Made by a program: the position numbers and the translations under genes
Shown: piece after piece, positions 30,249 through 39,077 of the stretch
How positions within the stretch are numbered: position 1 is the stretch's first letter
Layout of the letters: every line of letters starts with the position of its first letter
Origin: Lachnospiraceae bacterium
GTDB lineage: Bacteria; Bacillota; Clostridia; Lachnospirales; Lachnospiraceae
Length of the DNA: 64,000 bases
Direction of reading: 5' to 3'
Assembly (NCBI GenBank): GCA_910574715.1
Contig: CAJTCH010000004.1
Span: 52,618 to 116,617 of the forward strand
The notes under the pieces: model-generated
Told to the model about the DNA's origin: nothing
The model's input: the letters and a program-made list of their open reading frames with translations, nothing else
The model's database searches: none

Positions 30249-30494
30249 TTGAATATGAATTTTAACCAAATTGCAATGATTCAGAAGCTAAAGGGGTGTA
30301 TGGAGCATTTTCGTTTGAACCATCCCAAATTCCCGTTGTTCCTCAATGCGGTATCACAGGATGCACTCATGGAGGGTTCAGTTGTCGAGATCAACATAAC
30401 GACTCCGGAGGGCAAGAATTATTGCTCCAACTTGAAGCTTAAGCAGGATGACCTGGAATTCATAGAATGCCTGAAGGCGTTCCGCCAGAGCTGA
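30249..30494 (+). CDS. Conserved small protein of unknown function
   Basis: 81 residues. GGGAGG lies 9 bases before a TTG at 30249; the ATG at 30255 is an alternative. The sequence (NQIAMIQKLKGCMEHFRLNHPKFPLFLNAV ... VVEINITTPEGKNYCSNLKL) is soluble, with a predicted helix followed by beta strands. I recognise it as a Lachnospiraceae-type hypothetical protein without known role. It sits between divergent and convergent house-keeping genes. Confidence 0.65.
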   Translation: MNMNFNQIAMIQKLKGCMEHFRLNHPKFPLFLNAVSQDALMEGSVVEINITTPEGKNYCSNLKLKQDDLEFIECLKAFRQS

Positions 30495-30501
30495 TATTCG
30501 G

Positions 30502-31140
30502 TTATTCTACCCCGTTTTTTGCGCAGATGTCCTGTAAGCAGCAGCGGTCGCAGTACGGCTTCGTCCTGGCGGTGCAGATATCTCTTCCGTGGTAGACCAG
30601 GCGGTGGCAGAAGTCACTGCCTTCCTTGGGAGGGATGATCTTCCAGAGCGCCATCTCAACCTTCTTGGGTTCCTTGATGCCGTCTACCAGTCCCATGCGG
30701 TTGACCAGGCGGATGCAGTGCGTATCCGTTACGATAGCCGGTTCACCGAATACATCGCCCATGATCAGGTTCGCGCTCTTACGCCCCACGCCGGGAAGCT
30801 TCAGAAGTGCATTGAAGTCTTTGGGGATCTTGCCGTCATAGTCTTCTTTCAATATCTTCATGCACGCACTGATATCTCTTGCCTTACTCTTACCAAGCCC
30901 GCAGGGACGGACGATCTCTTCGATCTCTTCTACATCTGCCGCGGCCAGTGCGTCTACATCCGGGAATTTCTCATACAGACCTTCAACCACGACATTCACC
31001 CGGGCATCTGTACATTGGGCTGCCAACCGTACGCTGACCAGTAATTTCCATGCCTGATCATAATCCAGGGTACATCCGGCGTCCGGATATTCCTTTTTCA
31101 GGCGTTCGATAATCTCCAGGGCTAATTTCTCTTTTGTCAT
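30502..31140 (-). CDS. nth: Endonuclease III
   Basis: 212 residues. A bifunctional DNA glycosylase/AP lyase for oxidised pyrimidines in base-excision repair. The helix-hairpin-helix LPGVGRKSAN carries the catalytic Lys, VTDTHCIRL carries the catalytic Asp, and the C-terminal cysteines (CTARTKPYCDRCCLQDIC) bind a [4Fe-4S] cluster. Start at 31140 (MTKEKLALEI) with GGAGG just upstream; a longer frame has no ribosome site. Confidence 0.95.
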   Translation of the reverse strand: MTKEKLALEIIERLKKEYPDAGCTLDYDQAWKLLVSVRLAAQCTDARVNVVVEGLYEKFPDVDALAAADVEEIEEIVRPCGLGKSKARDISACMKILKEDYDGKIPKDFNALLKLPGVGRKSANLIMGDVFGEPAIVTDTHCIRLVNRMGLVDGIKEPKKVEMALWKIIPPKEGSDFCHRLVYHGRDICTARTKPYCDRCCLQDICAKNGVE

Positions 31141-31244
31141 GTTTTCCTCCAGAATATAATAATACAAGCGTCAAAAAGTCATTTAAAATATACACTAAAA
31201 TTGCTCTGCTGTAAACAGCATGTTGTTGCTCAATCCTGGGCCAA

Positions 31245-31400
31245 TACACAACGAAACCCCTCCAGACCATACGGAATGAAGGGGCTCGCTGTTGTTATAG
31301 TTATCTAAAAGGAATGAGAGTAAAGTGCGGCACCGTCACTATGATCCGGCGATGCGTTACTTTATTGAGGGGGAGATAGTGAGTGTTAATCAACTATCTG
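31245..31400 (-). ncRNA. Structured small RNA, copy B (intact)
   Basis: Homologue of copy A on the opposite strand. Hairpin 1 has stem AGATAGT/ACTATCT; the C-rich run is TCTCCCCCTC (31364-31376 region); hairpin 2 has AAAGT..GCATCG / CGGTGC..ACTTT; then a 44-nt block identical to copy A ending in AGATAACTATAACAAC; then a terminal hairpin around GAGCCCC/GGGGTTTC. In hairpin 2 a C-G pair of copy A is G-C here and a C-G pair is U-G, so pairing is kept while sequence changes. Upstream it shares ACATACTTTGGACA and TATACT with copy A. Function unknown; trans-acting regulation via the C-rich run is inferred. Confidence 0.68.
31291..31312 (-). repeat. Uninterrupted copy of the att core within small RNA B
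   Basis: Same 22 bp as attL and attR, in inverted orientation. It is a candidate second integration site. Confidence 0.7.
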
Positions 31401-31497
31401 TGTTTCAGTATAAAAGAAAATTATGTCCAAAGTATGTTAAATCCATAAAAGAAAAAGAAAAATTCTTAAGAAGGACTTAAGAACTTAATAAGAAAAC

Positions 31498-31842
31498 CTA
31501 AATCACTGGTACAGACTTTTGTCTCAAATGGGCGGTTAATATATCGAAAAACTCGCCGGATGGGGGCTTGGCGGCTAACGGTCTTAAAGCGATTTTTTGT
31601 AGTAAGGTCTTGTTGCCTCTATCCCAACATACCTTAATGACTGTTCGTATATCCCTTTCAACACTATAACTGGTGGTGCAGTAATGTTCTGCAATCTGAG
31701 GATATAACAACTTACTTACGGACAGGAGATAATCTTCATCTTTTAGGCATAATTGTATGCCGTAGGTCAAATAGCGGTATCCACGGTATGTAGCCCCAAT
31801 ACCGAGGGAACGTATCAAGTATTCAATCTGTCTTTCGTTCAT
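31498..31842 (-). CDS. Isolated Spo0A C-terminal DNA-binding domain protein
   Basis: 114 residues from ATG 31842 (GGAAGGAT upstream). It consists only of a Spo0A effector-like domain: YLIRSLGIGATYRGYRYLTYGIQLCLKDEDYL, LLYPQIAEHY, then the recognition region SVERDIRTVIKVCWDRGN and a tail KPPSGEFFDILTAHL, all Spo0A hallmarks. The phospho-acceptor receiver domain is absent. It may bind 0A boxes without phosphorylation control and so compete with or mimic Spo0A. Two TTCGACA sites lie upstream of it. Read-through to 31956 would begin inside one such site and is less likely. Confidence 0.85.
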   Translation of the reverse strand: MNERQIEYLIRSLGIGATYRGYRYLTYGIQLCLKDEDYLLSVSKLLYPQIAEHYCTTSYSVERDIRTVIKVCWDRGNKTLLQKIALRPLAAKPPSGEFFDILTAHLRQKSVPVI

Positions 31843-31948
31843 TGCAATATCCTTCCGGACCTTATCTATTGAGAAACGACTACATGCTACATCTGTATTA
31901 TAGCCGAAAAACACGGGCAGATTTGAAATGCAACATAATCCGTAATTT

Positions 31949-31975
31949 TTCGACATACTAAGACAAATTTCGACA
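31949..31975. promoter_or_regulatory. Two Spo0A-box-like sites upstream of the Spo0A-C gene
   Basis: TTCGACA at 31949-31955 and 31969-31975, same orientation, 20 bp apart (two helical turns). TTCGACA is the complement of the 0A box TGTCGAA. They lie between the Spo0A-C gene and the divergent two-component operon and could control either. Confidence 0.6.
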
Positions 31976-32117
31976 CCTTTATGAAAATACTTTCAAAATA
32001 CCGCTTATTTGTGGCAAAATGTGTCAAATTGACATTTTCATAATATCTTAAGAAATTCCCTAAATGGCTCTTAAAAAATAGCTGATATTCTTGTATAGTA
32101 TAAGGGAGGTGATGAAC

Positions 32118-32813
32118 ATGGCTAAGATATTAGTATGCGATGATGACAAAGAGATTGTAGAAGCGATAGACATTTATCTGTCTCAGGAAGGATATCAGGT
32201 TTTGAAAGCTTATGACGGCGAGGAGGCGCTAAAGGTGCTGAAGTCACAGAAGGTGGACCTTCTGGTGATAGATGTGATGATGCCTAAGCTTGACGGGATC
32301 CGGGCAACCCTTAAGATCCGGGAGGAGAATAATATGCCGATTATTATCCTGTCAGCCAAATCAGAGGACGCGGACAAGATACTTGGGCTTAATGTGGGGG
32401 CGGATGATTATGTCACGAAGCCGTTTAATCCGTTGGAACTGGTGGCAAGGGTGAAATCCCAGATGCGCAGATACACCCAGCTTGGAAGTACGGTGGATCA
32501 CACCAACCAGGCGGTCTATGAAGCGGGAGGCCTGGCCATCAATGATGATCTGAAGGAAGTAACGGTTGACGGGGAGCCGGTGAAGCTGACTCCGATCGAG
32601 TATAATATCTTATTACTGTTAATGAAGAATCAGGGAAAAGTATTCTCTATCGACCAGATCTATGAGAATATCTGGAATGAAGACGCTATCGGCGTGGATA
32701 ACACGGTGGCGGTGCATATCAGGCATATCCGCGAGAAGATAGAGATTAATCCTAAGGAGCCAAGATATCTCAAGGTGGTCTGGGGAGTCGGATATAAGAT
32801 AGAGAAGCTTTAG
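32118..32813 (+). CDS. OmpR-family response regulator
   Basis: 231 residues. The receiver domain has acidic pocket DDD (8-10), phospho-acceptor Asp52 (LLVIDVMMP), Ser79 and Lys101 (YVTKPFNP). Residues ~131-231 are an OmpR winged helix (LTPIEYNILLLLMKNQGKVFS, VAVHIRHIREKIE, VWGVGYKIEK). Start at 32118 is preferred because GGGAGG lies 8 bases upstream; the ATG at 32112 is too close. The kinase gene follows by 12 bp. Target genes are unknown; the downstream operon genes are candidates. Confidence 0.95.
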   Translation: MAKILVCDDDKEIVEAIDIYLSQEGYQVLKAYDGEEALKVLKSQKVDLLVIDVMMPKLDGIRATLKIREENNMPIIILSAKSEDADKILGLNVGADDYVTKPFNPLELVARVKSQMRRYTQLGSTVDHTNQAVYEAGGLAINDDLKEVTVDGEPVKLTPIEYNILLLLMKNQGKVFSIDQIYENIWNEDAIGVDNTVAVHIRHIREKIEINPKEPRYLKVVWGVGYKIEKL

Positions 32814-32825
32814 AAGGGAGTATAT

Positions 32826-35432
32826 ATGAACCATCAATGGTATCGGTCAGCGCCCGTGAAGGGTATATTGGTTGCGGTGGCGCATCTTCTGGTGGTTGCC
32901 GTCGCGGCAGGAATCATGTGGATTATGTCGTACCCGATGCTTAAGAACGAAGTTTTGACTGGAAGGCCGGCCAGGAAATATGAAGACACGGTGAGCTTCG
33001 AGAGGGACTTAAGGAATATCAGCGGCAACGTGTTTGAGGGGATAAGATCTAAGAAACTGCTGGAGCCGGACGGTGTCTACGCATCCGAGAGAATCGTAGA
33101 TATCCAGGAATTCCAGGAGAATGCACGGATTTCCGATGAGAATATCAACGGTCTGGCATATTCGCTTAAGAATTTGGAAGAGTGGGGCGATGAGTGGGGG
33201 GAGGACTGGGTCAATTACGGCGATAATATGAGTGCGGCCAGGGCAAAGCAGGATGACCACATCATCGTATGCAGACGGTCTGACAACAGCTATCATTACT
33301 ATTATTACAGTGAATTCAAGAAGCTGATCGACAGCGGAGAGCTCCGGTTTGTGATCGTGAATGATGAATCCGGTGTTTCGGAGGATGATATTCTTACTGA
33401 GCTTCGAGAGGGAAGCTTCCGTAATAATGTGCCTGAGACGGCGTTCAAGGGACTGCAGGATACGGAAGGCAAGGTGGCCTATATTGACTGCTGGAGCTAC
33501 GACGGGTATTGGTTAAAGGAGATGTACCCGCCGCTTGGAGCCGGGAGCATCATGGAGATAGCCAATGACGAACCGGCATGGAACGGACGGCTGAGCGACG
33601 CATACAGTATGCTTCGTGATGTGATCATCAGCCTCTATGATGAGATCGAGAGATATGAGAACATGGGAGGTATGTATCAGGAAGGCGATACGAATATGGC
33701 GTATCTGTATGTGGATAAGGATACCAGGCAGGTATTTACCAACCGTGACGCGTACAGAGACTATTCTCAGGCGGAGCAGAATATAGAGAAGATACGGCAA
33801 TTGGGTAAATATGTGGTCGTCAGGCCGGAGCTTGAGGATTTTGATACAAATATTGAGGATATCAATGCGCTTAGCTGGCGCGACTCCGCCAAATATTCGA
33901 TGCAGTATGCAGGAGAAAACCCGGAGTTCGTATTTGCCATCGGAGTGGATACGGAATATCCGATCAAGGACGGATTCTACTCGGAAGCCCGCATGTATGA
34001 GAAATATGGCTCGAATATCCGGCAGATCGCGGCGCTTGGAATTGTTATGACACTTGCGCTGCTGGCGATAATGATCTGGCTGACGGTGATTGCGGGAAGA
34101 AACGATAAGGATGAGGAACTGCACCTGAATGTATTTGACAGATGGAAGACAGAGCTGGCGGCGTCGGCGGTGGTCGTATTATGGGCGGTTCCGATAGTAA
34201 TCATAGGATTGAATACATCTATGATCGACGGGGTATCCGGTGCGTCTGTATGGATAGACGGCAGTTATACCGGCGGTGCAAAGCCGAGTGCGGTCATGTG
34301 GGCAGGGATCGCTGCTGCATACACCTGTGCGATGTTTTTAATCGGATATCTGAGTCTGGTGCGGAGGATCAAGGCGAAGACGCTGTGGGAGAACAGTATC
34401 TTAAGGAACATGCTGGCGTTTGCCGGACAATTATTATTCAATATGCATGCAGTCTGGAAGGCCGTCCTGATCTTCGGAGTCTTTGTGATGGTCCACTGGA
34501 TGGGATTTGTAAGTGAACGGAATGTATTTGTGCTGTTTCTGATGCTGATGATGGAGTTGATCATCTTCATATATATGGTGAAGCAGGCGATCGGACGCCA
34601 TCGGATCGACACCGGGGTTGAGAAGATCGCGGGAGGCGAGGTGGATTATAAGATTCCGACCGACGGCATGGGAGAGGAGCAGAGGAGTATTGCAGAGAAG
34701 ATCAATTCCATCGGGCAGGGGCTGGATACGGCGCTGGCGGAGAGTATCAAGAGCGAACGCCTTAAGACGGACCTGATTACCAATGTATCCCACGATATCA
34801 AGACGCCGCTTACTTCTATTATTAATTATGTGAATCTGTTGAAGCAGGAGAATTTCGAGGATCCGAGACTTAAGCGGTATCTGGAGGTGCTGGACGCGAA
34901 GTCCCAGCGGCTCAAGACACTTACTGAGGATGTGGTAGAGGCGTCCAAAGTAAGCTCGGGAAATATCACGCTGGAATTCATGAATATCAACCTGGTGGAG
35001 ATGATCCAGCAGACCAGCGGGGAATTCGAGGAGAAGTTCAAAGAGCGGAACCTGAAGGAGGTGATGTCGCTTCCGGACCATGAGGTGATCATCCGGGTGG
35101 ACGGAAGGCGTCTGTGGAGAGTACTGGCAAATGTCTATAATAATGCGGCGAAATATGCGATGGAAGGGACCAGGATCTATGCAGATGTATATGTGTCCGG
35201 CAATACTGTGATATTCAGTCTTAAGAATGTGTCGGAGCAGCCGCTTAATATCTCGGCGGATGAACTGACCGAGCGGTTTATCCGGGGAGATATCTCACGG
35301 AGTACAGAAGGAAGCGGGCTTGGACTTTCGATTGCCAAGACGCTGACCGAGATGCAGGGCGGACGGTTCGAATTGTACCTGGACGGAGATTTGTTTCGGG
35401 TTACGATCACATTTCCGCTTGCGCTCCGGTAA
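32826..35432 (+). CDS. Sensor histidine kinase with large extracytoplasmic domain
   Basis: 868 residues. TM1 about 13-34, an extracytoplasmic sensor of ~365 residues (about 36-400), then several membrane helices (about 403-422, 440-465, 498-520, 545-600). A short HAMP-like segment (RIDTGVEKIAGGEVDYKIP) leads to the H-box NVSHDIKTPLTSIINY with His656, the N-box (RVLANVYNNAAKYA) and G-box (STEGSGLGLSIAKTL). It phosphorylates the regulator encoded 12 bp upstream. The ligand is unknown. The domain plan resembles cell-envelope-sensing kinases of Clostridia. Confidence 0.93.
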   Translation: MNHQWYRSAPVKGILVAVAHLLVVAVAAGIMWIMSYPMLKNEVLTGRPARKYEDTVSFERDLRNISGNVFEGIRSKKLLEPDGVYASERIVDIQEFQENARISDENINGLAYSLKNLEEWGDEWGEDWVNYGDNMSAARAKQDDHIIVCRRSDNSYHYYYYSEFKKLIDSGELRFVIVNDESGVSEDDILTELREGSFRNNVPETAFKGLQDTEGKVAYIDCWSYDGYWLKEMYPPLGAGSIMEIANDEPAWNGRLSDAYSMLRDVIISLYDEIERYENMGGMYQEGDTNMAYLYVDKDTRQVFTNRDAYRDYSQAEQNIEKIRQLGKYVVVRPELEDFDTNIEDINALSWRDSAKYSMQYAGENPEFVFAIGVDTEYPIKDGFYSEARMYEKYGSNIRQIAALGIVMTLALLAIMIWLTVIAGRNDKDEELHLNVFDRWKTELAASAVVVLWAVPIVIIGLNTSMIDGVSGASVWIDGSYTGGAKPSAVMWAGIAAAYTCAMFLIGYLSLVRRIKAKTLWENSILRNMLAFAGQLLFNMHAVWKAVLIFGVFVMVHWMGFVSERNVFVLFLMLMMELIIFIYMVKQAIGRHRIDTGVEKIAGGEVDYKIPTDGMGEEQRSIAEKINSIGQGLDTALAESIKSERLKTDLITNVSHDIKTPLTSIINYVNLLKQENFEDPRLKRYLEVLDAKSQRLKTLTEDVVEASKVSSGNITLEFMNINLVEMIQQTSGEFEEKFKERNLKEVMSLPDHEVIIRVDGRRLWRVLANVYNNAAKYAMEGTRIYADVYVSGNTVIFSLKNVSEQPLNISADELTERFIRGDISRSTEGSGLGLSIAKTLTEMQGGRFELYLDGDLFRVTITFPLALR

Positions 35433-35456
35433 AAAAAACATTACAATAGTAATGCT

Positions 35457-36593
35457 ATGAGTGAATTAAGAGAATTATTACAAGATAATCTGAATATAGA
35501 ATTCCGAGCGGCAGTGCTCAGCAATCCAAAGAAGAAAGACGGTCCGGCGAAGGTGAAGGTGCGCCCTCTGCTCGTGCGGCAGCAACTGATGTTTCAGATC
35601 GAGACATTTGAGAACCGTCAGGCATTCCACCGGAATGTGGATGCCGGGGAGGCGTGCGCCCTTCTGGAGGAGTATATGGAGAATATGCGCCAGATGCAGA
35701 TGGAGACGACAGAATCGGTATTTACGGTGCTGGTGAGTAAGAAGGGCAGAGCGACGGTAAAGAGAAAGGCTCAGAAGGATAAGGGAAAGGAGATGGATAT
35801 GAGCCATAACCGGAAGAAGAGATATATCCTTGAAGAAGGAATGCCGGTTCCGTTTCTTGAGGATTTGGGGGTCATGACGAAAGAGGGGAAGATCATCCGC
35901 TCCAAATTCGACAAATTTCGACAGATAAATCGTTTCCTGGAATTTATCGAGGATATCCTGCCGGAGCTTGAGCGTGACAGGGAGCTTACCATCCTGGATT
36001 TCGGATGCGGGAAGTCTTACTTGACATTTGCCATGTATTATTATCTGCATGAGCTTCGGGGATATGATATCCGGATCGTCGGACTGGATCTTAAGAAGGA
36101 CGTGATCAGGCACTGCAGCGAGCTTGGAAGGAAGTACGGTTATGAGAAGCTTAGCTTCCAGGTGGGAAATATTGCAAATTATGCAGATACAGAACGGGTG
36201 GACATGGTAGTGACCCTCCATGCGTGTGATACGGCGACGGATCATGCTCTGGCTAAAGCGGTTTCCTGGAAAGCGAAGGTTATCCTGTCGGTGCCGTGCT
36301 GCCAGCACGAGCTGAACGGGCAGATAGAGAATGAGATATTGAAGCCGGTATTCAAATACGGACTGATCAAGGAGCGCATGGCCGCTCTTGTGACGGATGC
36401 CCTGCGCGCAGAGTATCTGGAAAGCGAAGGGTATACCGCGCAGATCCTGGAATTCATTGATATGGAGCATACTCCGAAGAATATCCTGATCCGTGCGGTG
36501 AGGACAGGAAGAACAGGAGAGAATCGGGAAGCGATCCGGCGGTGCGAAGAACTACTGCATGTATCGCCGACCTTGGGACGGCTGCTGTACTAG
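35457..36593 (+). CDS. SAM-dependent methyltransferase, Methyltransf_32-like
   Basis: 378 residues. The N-terminal ~150 residues are family-specific; the methyltransferase core starts at about 180 with motif I ILDFGCGKSYLTFAMYYYL, followed by VGLDLKKDVI and the conserved VTLHACDTATDHALAKAV and SVPCCQHEL. These Cys/His-rich motifs are typical of the Methyltransf_32 (GSTCD-like) family, members of which are suspected RNA methyltransferases. It lies 24 bp after the kinase gene and 20 bp before the next gene, so it is probably in the same operon. Confidence 0.85.
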   Translation: MSELRELLQDNLNIEFRAAVLSNPKKKDGPAKVKVRPLLVRQQLMFQIETFENRQAFHRNVDAGEACALLEEYMENMRQMQMETTESVFTVLVSKKGRATVKRKAQKDKGKEMDMSHNRKKRYILEEGMPVPFLEDLGVMTKEGKIIRSKFDKFRQINRFLEFIEDILPELERDRELTILDFGCGKSYLTFAMYYYLHELRGYDIRIVGLDLKKDVIRHCSELGRKYGYEKLSFQVGNIANYADTERVDMVVTLHACDTATDHALAKAVSWKAKVILSVPCCQHELNGQIENEILKPVFKYGLIKERMAALVTDALRAEYLESEGYTAQILEFIDMEHTPKNILIRAVRTGRTGENREAIRRCEELLHVSPTLGRLLY

Positions 36594-36613
36594 GGCAAGA
36601 AGGGGAGCGGTAG

Positions 36614-39052
36614 ATGGATTGGAAGAGGAAGTTAAAGGATGCGGGAATTCTTGTCCTGATCTTTATGATTGCTGTCATAGGATTCAGTCTGTACACGAAT
36701 AAAGGCAATGATAATGTGACGGCGGATATGGGATCGGCAACATTTCCGCAGATTTCATTTACATATAACGGATTTGTGATCAATAACCTTAGCGGTTACG
36801 CGAAAGAGATGAATATCCCCGCCATGCGCGATACGGTAACGCCGGTAACGGGTCAGAGGCTTGACGGTACGATAGAGGCCTATGATAACAAGATCGATGA
36901 TGCCCGCTATATCATATATTCTCTGGACGGCAGGGAGAAGCTGAAGGAAGGCAAGCTTGACCGGCAGGGAGATGGCTTTGCGGTGGATCTTGAAGGTGTA
37001 GGGATAGCGGAAGAGAGAGTCCTGGAGCTGATCCTTAGTACGGGGAAGGACCGGTCTGTGCGTTTCTATACCAGAATTGCGGACGCGGCGAATGTAAGTA
37101 TGGCGGAAAGCCTGGATTATATACGGAATTTCCACGAGAAGGCCATGGGGAAGGTAGAAGGCGCGGGCGTAGGCGTGGCGATCGAACCGGACGAGACGAT
37201 GGATAATACAGATTTTCGGCATGTGACGATCAATTCAAATTATGACCATGTATCCTGGGGAGCGTTGGAGCCGATGGTTGAGAAGGGAGAGCGCTGGAAT
37301 ATCAAGGAGATCAGCGGTGATTCTGTCTCCGTGCAGTTAGAGTACCGCGTGCGGTGCAAGGGAGAGGAGAATGAATCGGATGTATACCAGGTTAAGGAGT
37401 TCTTCCGTGTGAATCATATCGCGGGGGCGCAGAAGACTTATCTGCTGGATTATGACCGGACGATGGAACAGATCTTCGACCCGTCAAAGCATGTGTTGAA
37501 TGAACGGGGGATCGTGCTTGGAATCGTCCCGCAGAATGTGCCCTGCATGGTAAGCGGCGACGGGACGGCGGTGTCTTTCGTGGCGGCAAACGAGCTCTGG
37601 AACTATAACCGGGATGCGGACGAGATCTCGCAGGTGTTCAGCTTTGCAGATGTGGAGAACAGCGATGTGCGCAACATGGGTTCTGACTACAGTATCAAGC
37701 TGCTTAAGATAGATAAGAAGGGGAATACAATATTTGCCGTATGCGGGTATATGAGCCGGGGCGTCCATGAAGGTGAGGTCGGTGTTGCCGTCTATTATTA
37801 TGATGCCGGGAAGAACTCTGTGGAGGAGAAGGTGTTTGTTTCCAGCAGCCGGTCTTATGGGAATGCGGTTCTTGAGCTTGGAAGAATGGTCTATTACAGT
37901 CTGGACAGGAATATGCTGTATGTGATGCTTGACGGGACGCTGTATGAATATGATGTGAAATGGGGCATCAGTGAACCTCTGGCGGAAGAACTTGAGAATA
38001 CCCAGTATGTGATATCGGGGGACGGCAGTATGGCGGCCTGGCAGGACGGCGGTGAGCTGAATGCCGCGTCCCGGATCGTGATCTTGGATTTTGAGAGCGG
38101 AGACGAGCGGACGGTGGAATGCGGGGAAGGCGAATGCATCCGCCCTCTGGGATTTGTCAAGAAGGATTTTGTATACGGGATTGCCCGGACAGAGGATACG
38201 GGCAGGACTGTCTCTGGAGAGACGACGGTTCCGATGTACAAGATCGAGATCCTGAACAGTAAGAATCAGGTGGTTAAGACCTATCAGGTGGATGGGCTCT
38301 ATGTACTGGACGCAGTATTTGACGATAACATGATCACACTGAACCGGGCAGTGAAGGAAGGAGATTCCTATACAGGGACGGCGCCGGATTACATCACGAA
38401 TAATGAAGAGAAGGAAAAGAGTAATATCTATACGGAGGTCTATGTGACAGACCTGAAGGAGACGCAGGTAAGGCTGGCTTTTGAAGACGGGATCAGAGAT
38501 AAGAGTCCCAAGATATTGAGGCCGAAGCAGATTGCCGCCAACAGCCCGAAGACGGCAAGCTTTGACGAGTCTTCTGATTCCGGCAGATTCTTTGTATATG
38601 GTTATGGTGAGCTTCGGGGTATCTTCGATAAGGCCGGCGAAGCGATCCGGAGCGCTAATGAGTACCGGGGTGTTGTCGTGGATGCCAATCAGACCTGCAT
38701 CTGGGCGAGGGGAAGCAAGAGACAGCAGCATATGGTGGTAGGCAAGGAAGAGGCTATACGGTCTATGGAGGACAGGCTTAAGAAAAAGGACGCTCCGATT
38801 GATATTGTAAAGGAGCTGAATGACGGAAGGTATCTGGATCTGTCGGGATGTTCGGCAGGCGATCTGCTGTACCTGCTGGATCAGAATATCCCGGTTATCG
38901 GGATGCTGGACGCGCAGAATGCGGTGATCCTGATCGGATATTATGAGAACAGTGTAACTTATATCAACGTCGAGAGCGGGGAACAACTGGTTGCACCGGT
39001 GGAGATGATCGATCAGATGACGTCGGGGAGCGGAAATATATATATAGGGTAG
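36614..39052 (+). CDS. Membrane-anchored extracytoplasmic protein, beta-propeller-like with C39-like C-terminus
   Basis: 812 residues. A single N-terminal membrane helix (about 9-27) is followed by a ~780-residue outside domain. The middle is rich in repeated beta-strand blocks (for example VSFVAANELWNYNRDADEIS, ISGDGSMAAWQDGGELNAAS) as in WD/TolB-like propellers. The last ~90 residues (LLYLLDQNIPVIGMLDAQNA, VILIGYYENSVTYINVESGEQ) resemble the C-terminal half of a C39-like peptidase fold, but the catalytic Cys is not obvious and the His is replaced (VILIGYY). I do not know its role; co-transcription with a two-component system and PilZ protein suggests envelope monitoring or adhesion. Confidence 0.7.
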   Translation: MDWKRKLKDAGILVLIFMIAVIGFSLYTNKGNDNVTADMGSATFPQISFTYNGFVINNLSGYAKEMNIPAMRDTVTPVTGQRLDGTIEAYDNKIDDARYIIYSLDGREKLKEGKLDRQGDGFAVDLEGVGIAEERVLELILSTGKDRSVRFYTRIADAANVSMAESLDYIRNFHEKAMGKVEGAGVGVAIEPDETMDNTDFRHVTINSNYDHVSWGALEPMVEKGERWNIKEISGDSVSVQLEYRVRCKGEENESDVYQVKEFFRVNHIAGAQKTYLLDYDRTMEQIFDPSKHVLNERGIVLGIVPQNVPCMVSGDGTAVSFVAANELWNYNRDADEISQVFSFADVENSDVRNMGSDYSIKLLKIDKKGNTIFAVCGYMSRGVHEGEVGVAVYYYDAGKNSVEEKVFVSSSRSYGNAVLELGRMVYYSLDRNMLYVMLDGTLYEYDVKWGISEPLAEELENTQYVISGDGSMAAWQDGGELNAASRIVILDFESGDERTVECGEGECIRPLGFVKKDFVYGIARTEDTGRTVSGETTVPMYKIEILNSKNQVVKTYQVDGLYVLDAVFDDNMITLNRAVKEGDSYTGTAPDYITNNEEKEKSNIYTEVYVTDLKETQVRLAFEDGIRDKSPKILRPKQIAANSPKTASFDESSDSGRFFVYGYGELRGIFDKAGEAIRSANEYRGVVVDANQTCIWARGSKRQQHMVVGKEEAIRSMEDRLKKKDAPIDIVKELNDGRYLDLSGCSAGDLLYLLDQNIPVIGMLDAQNAVILIGYYENSVTYINVESGEQLVAPVEMIDQMTSGSGNIYIG

Positions 39053-39077
39053 GAAGCGCTTTGAGAGGGGGAAAACT

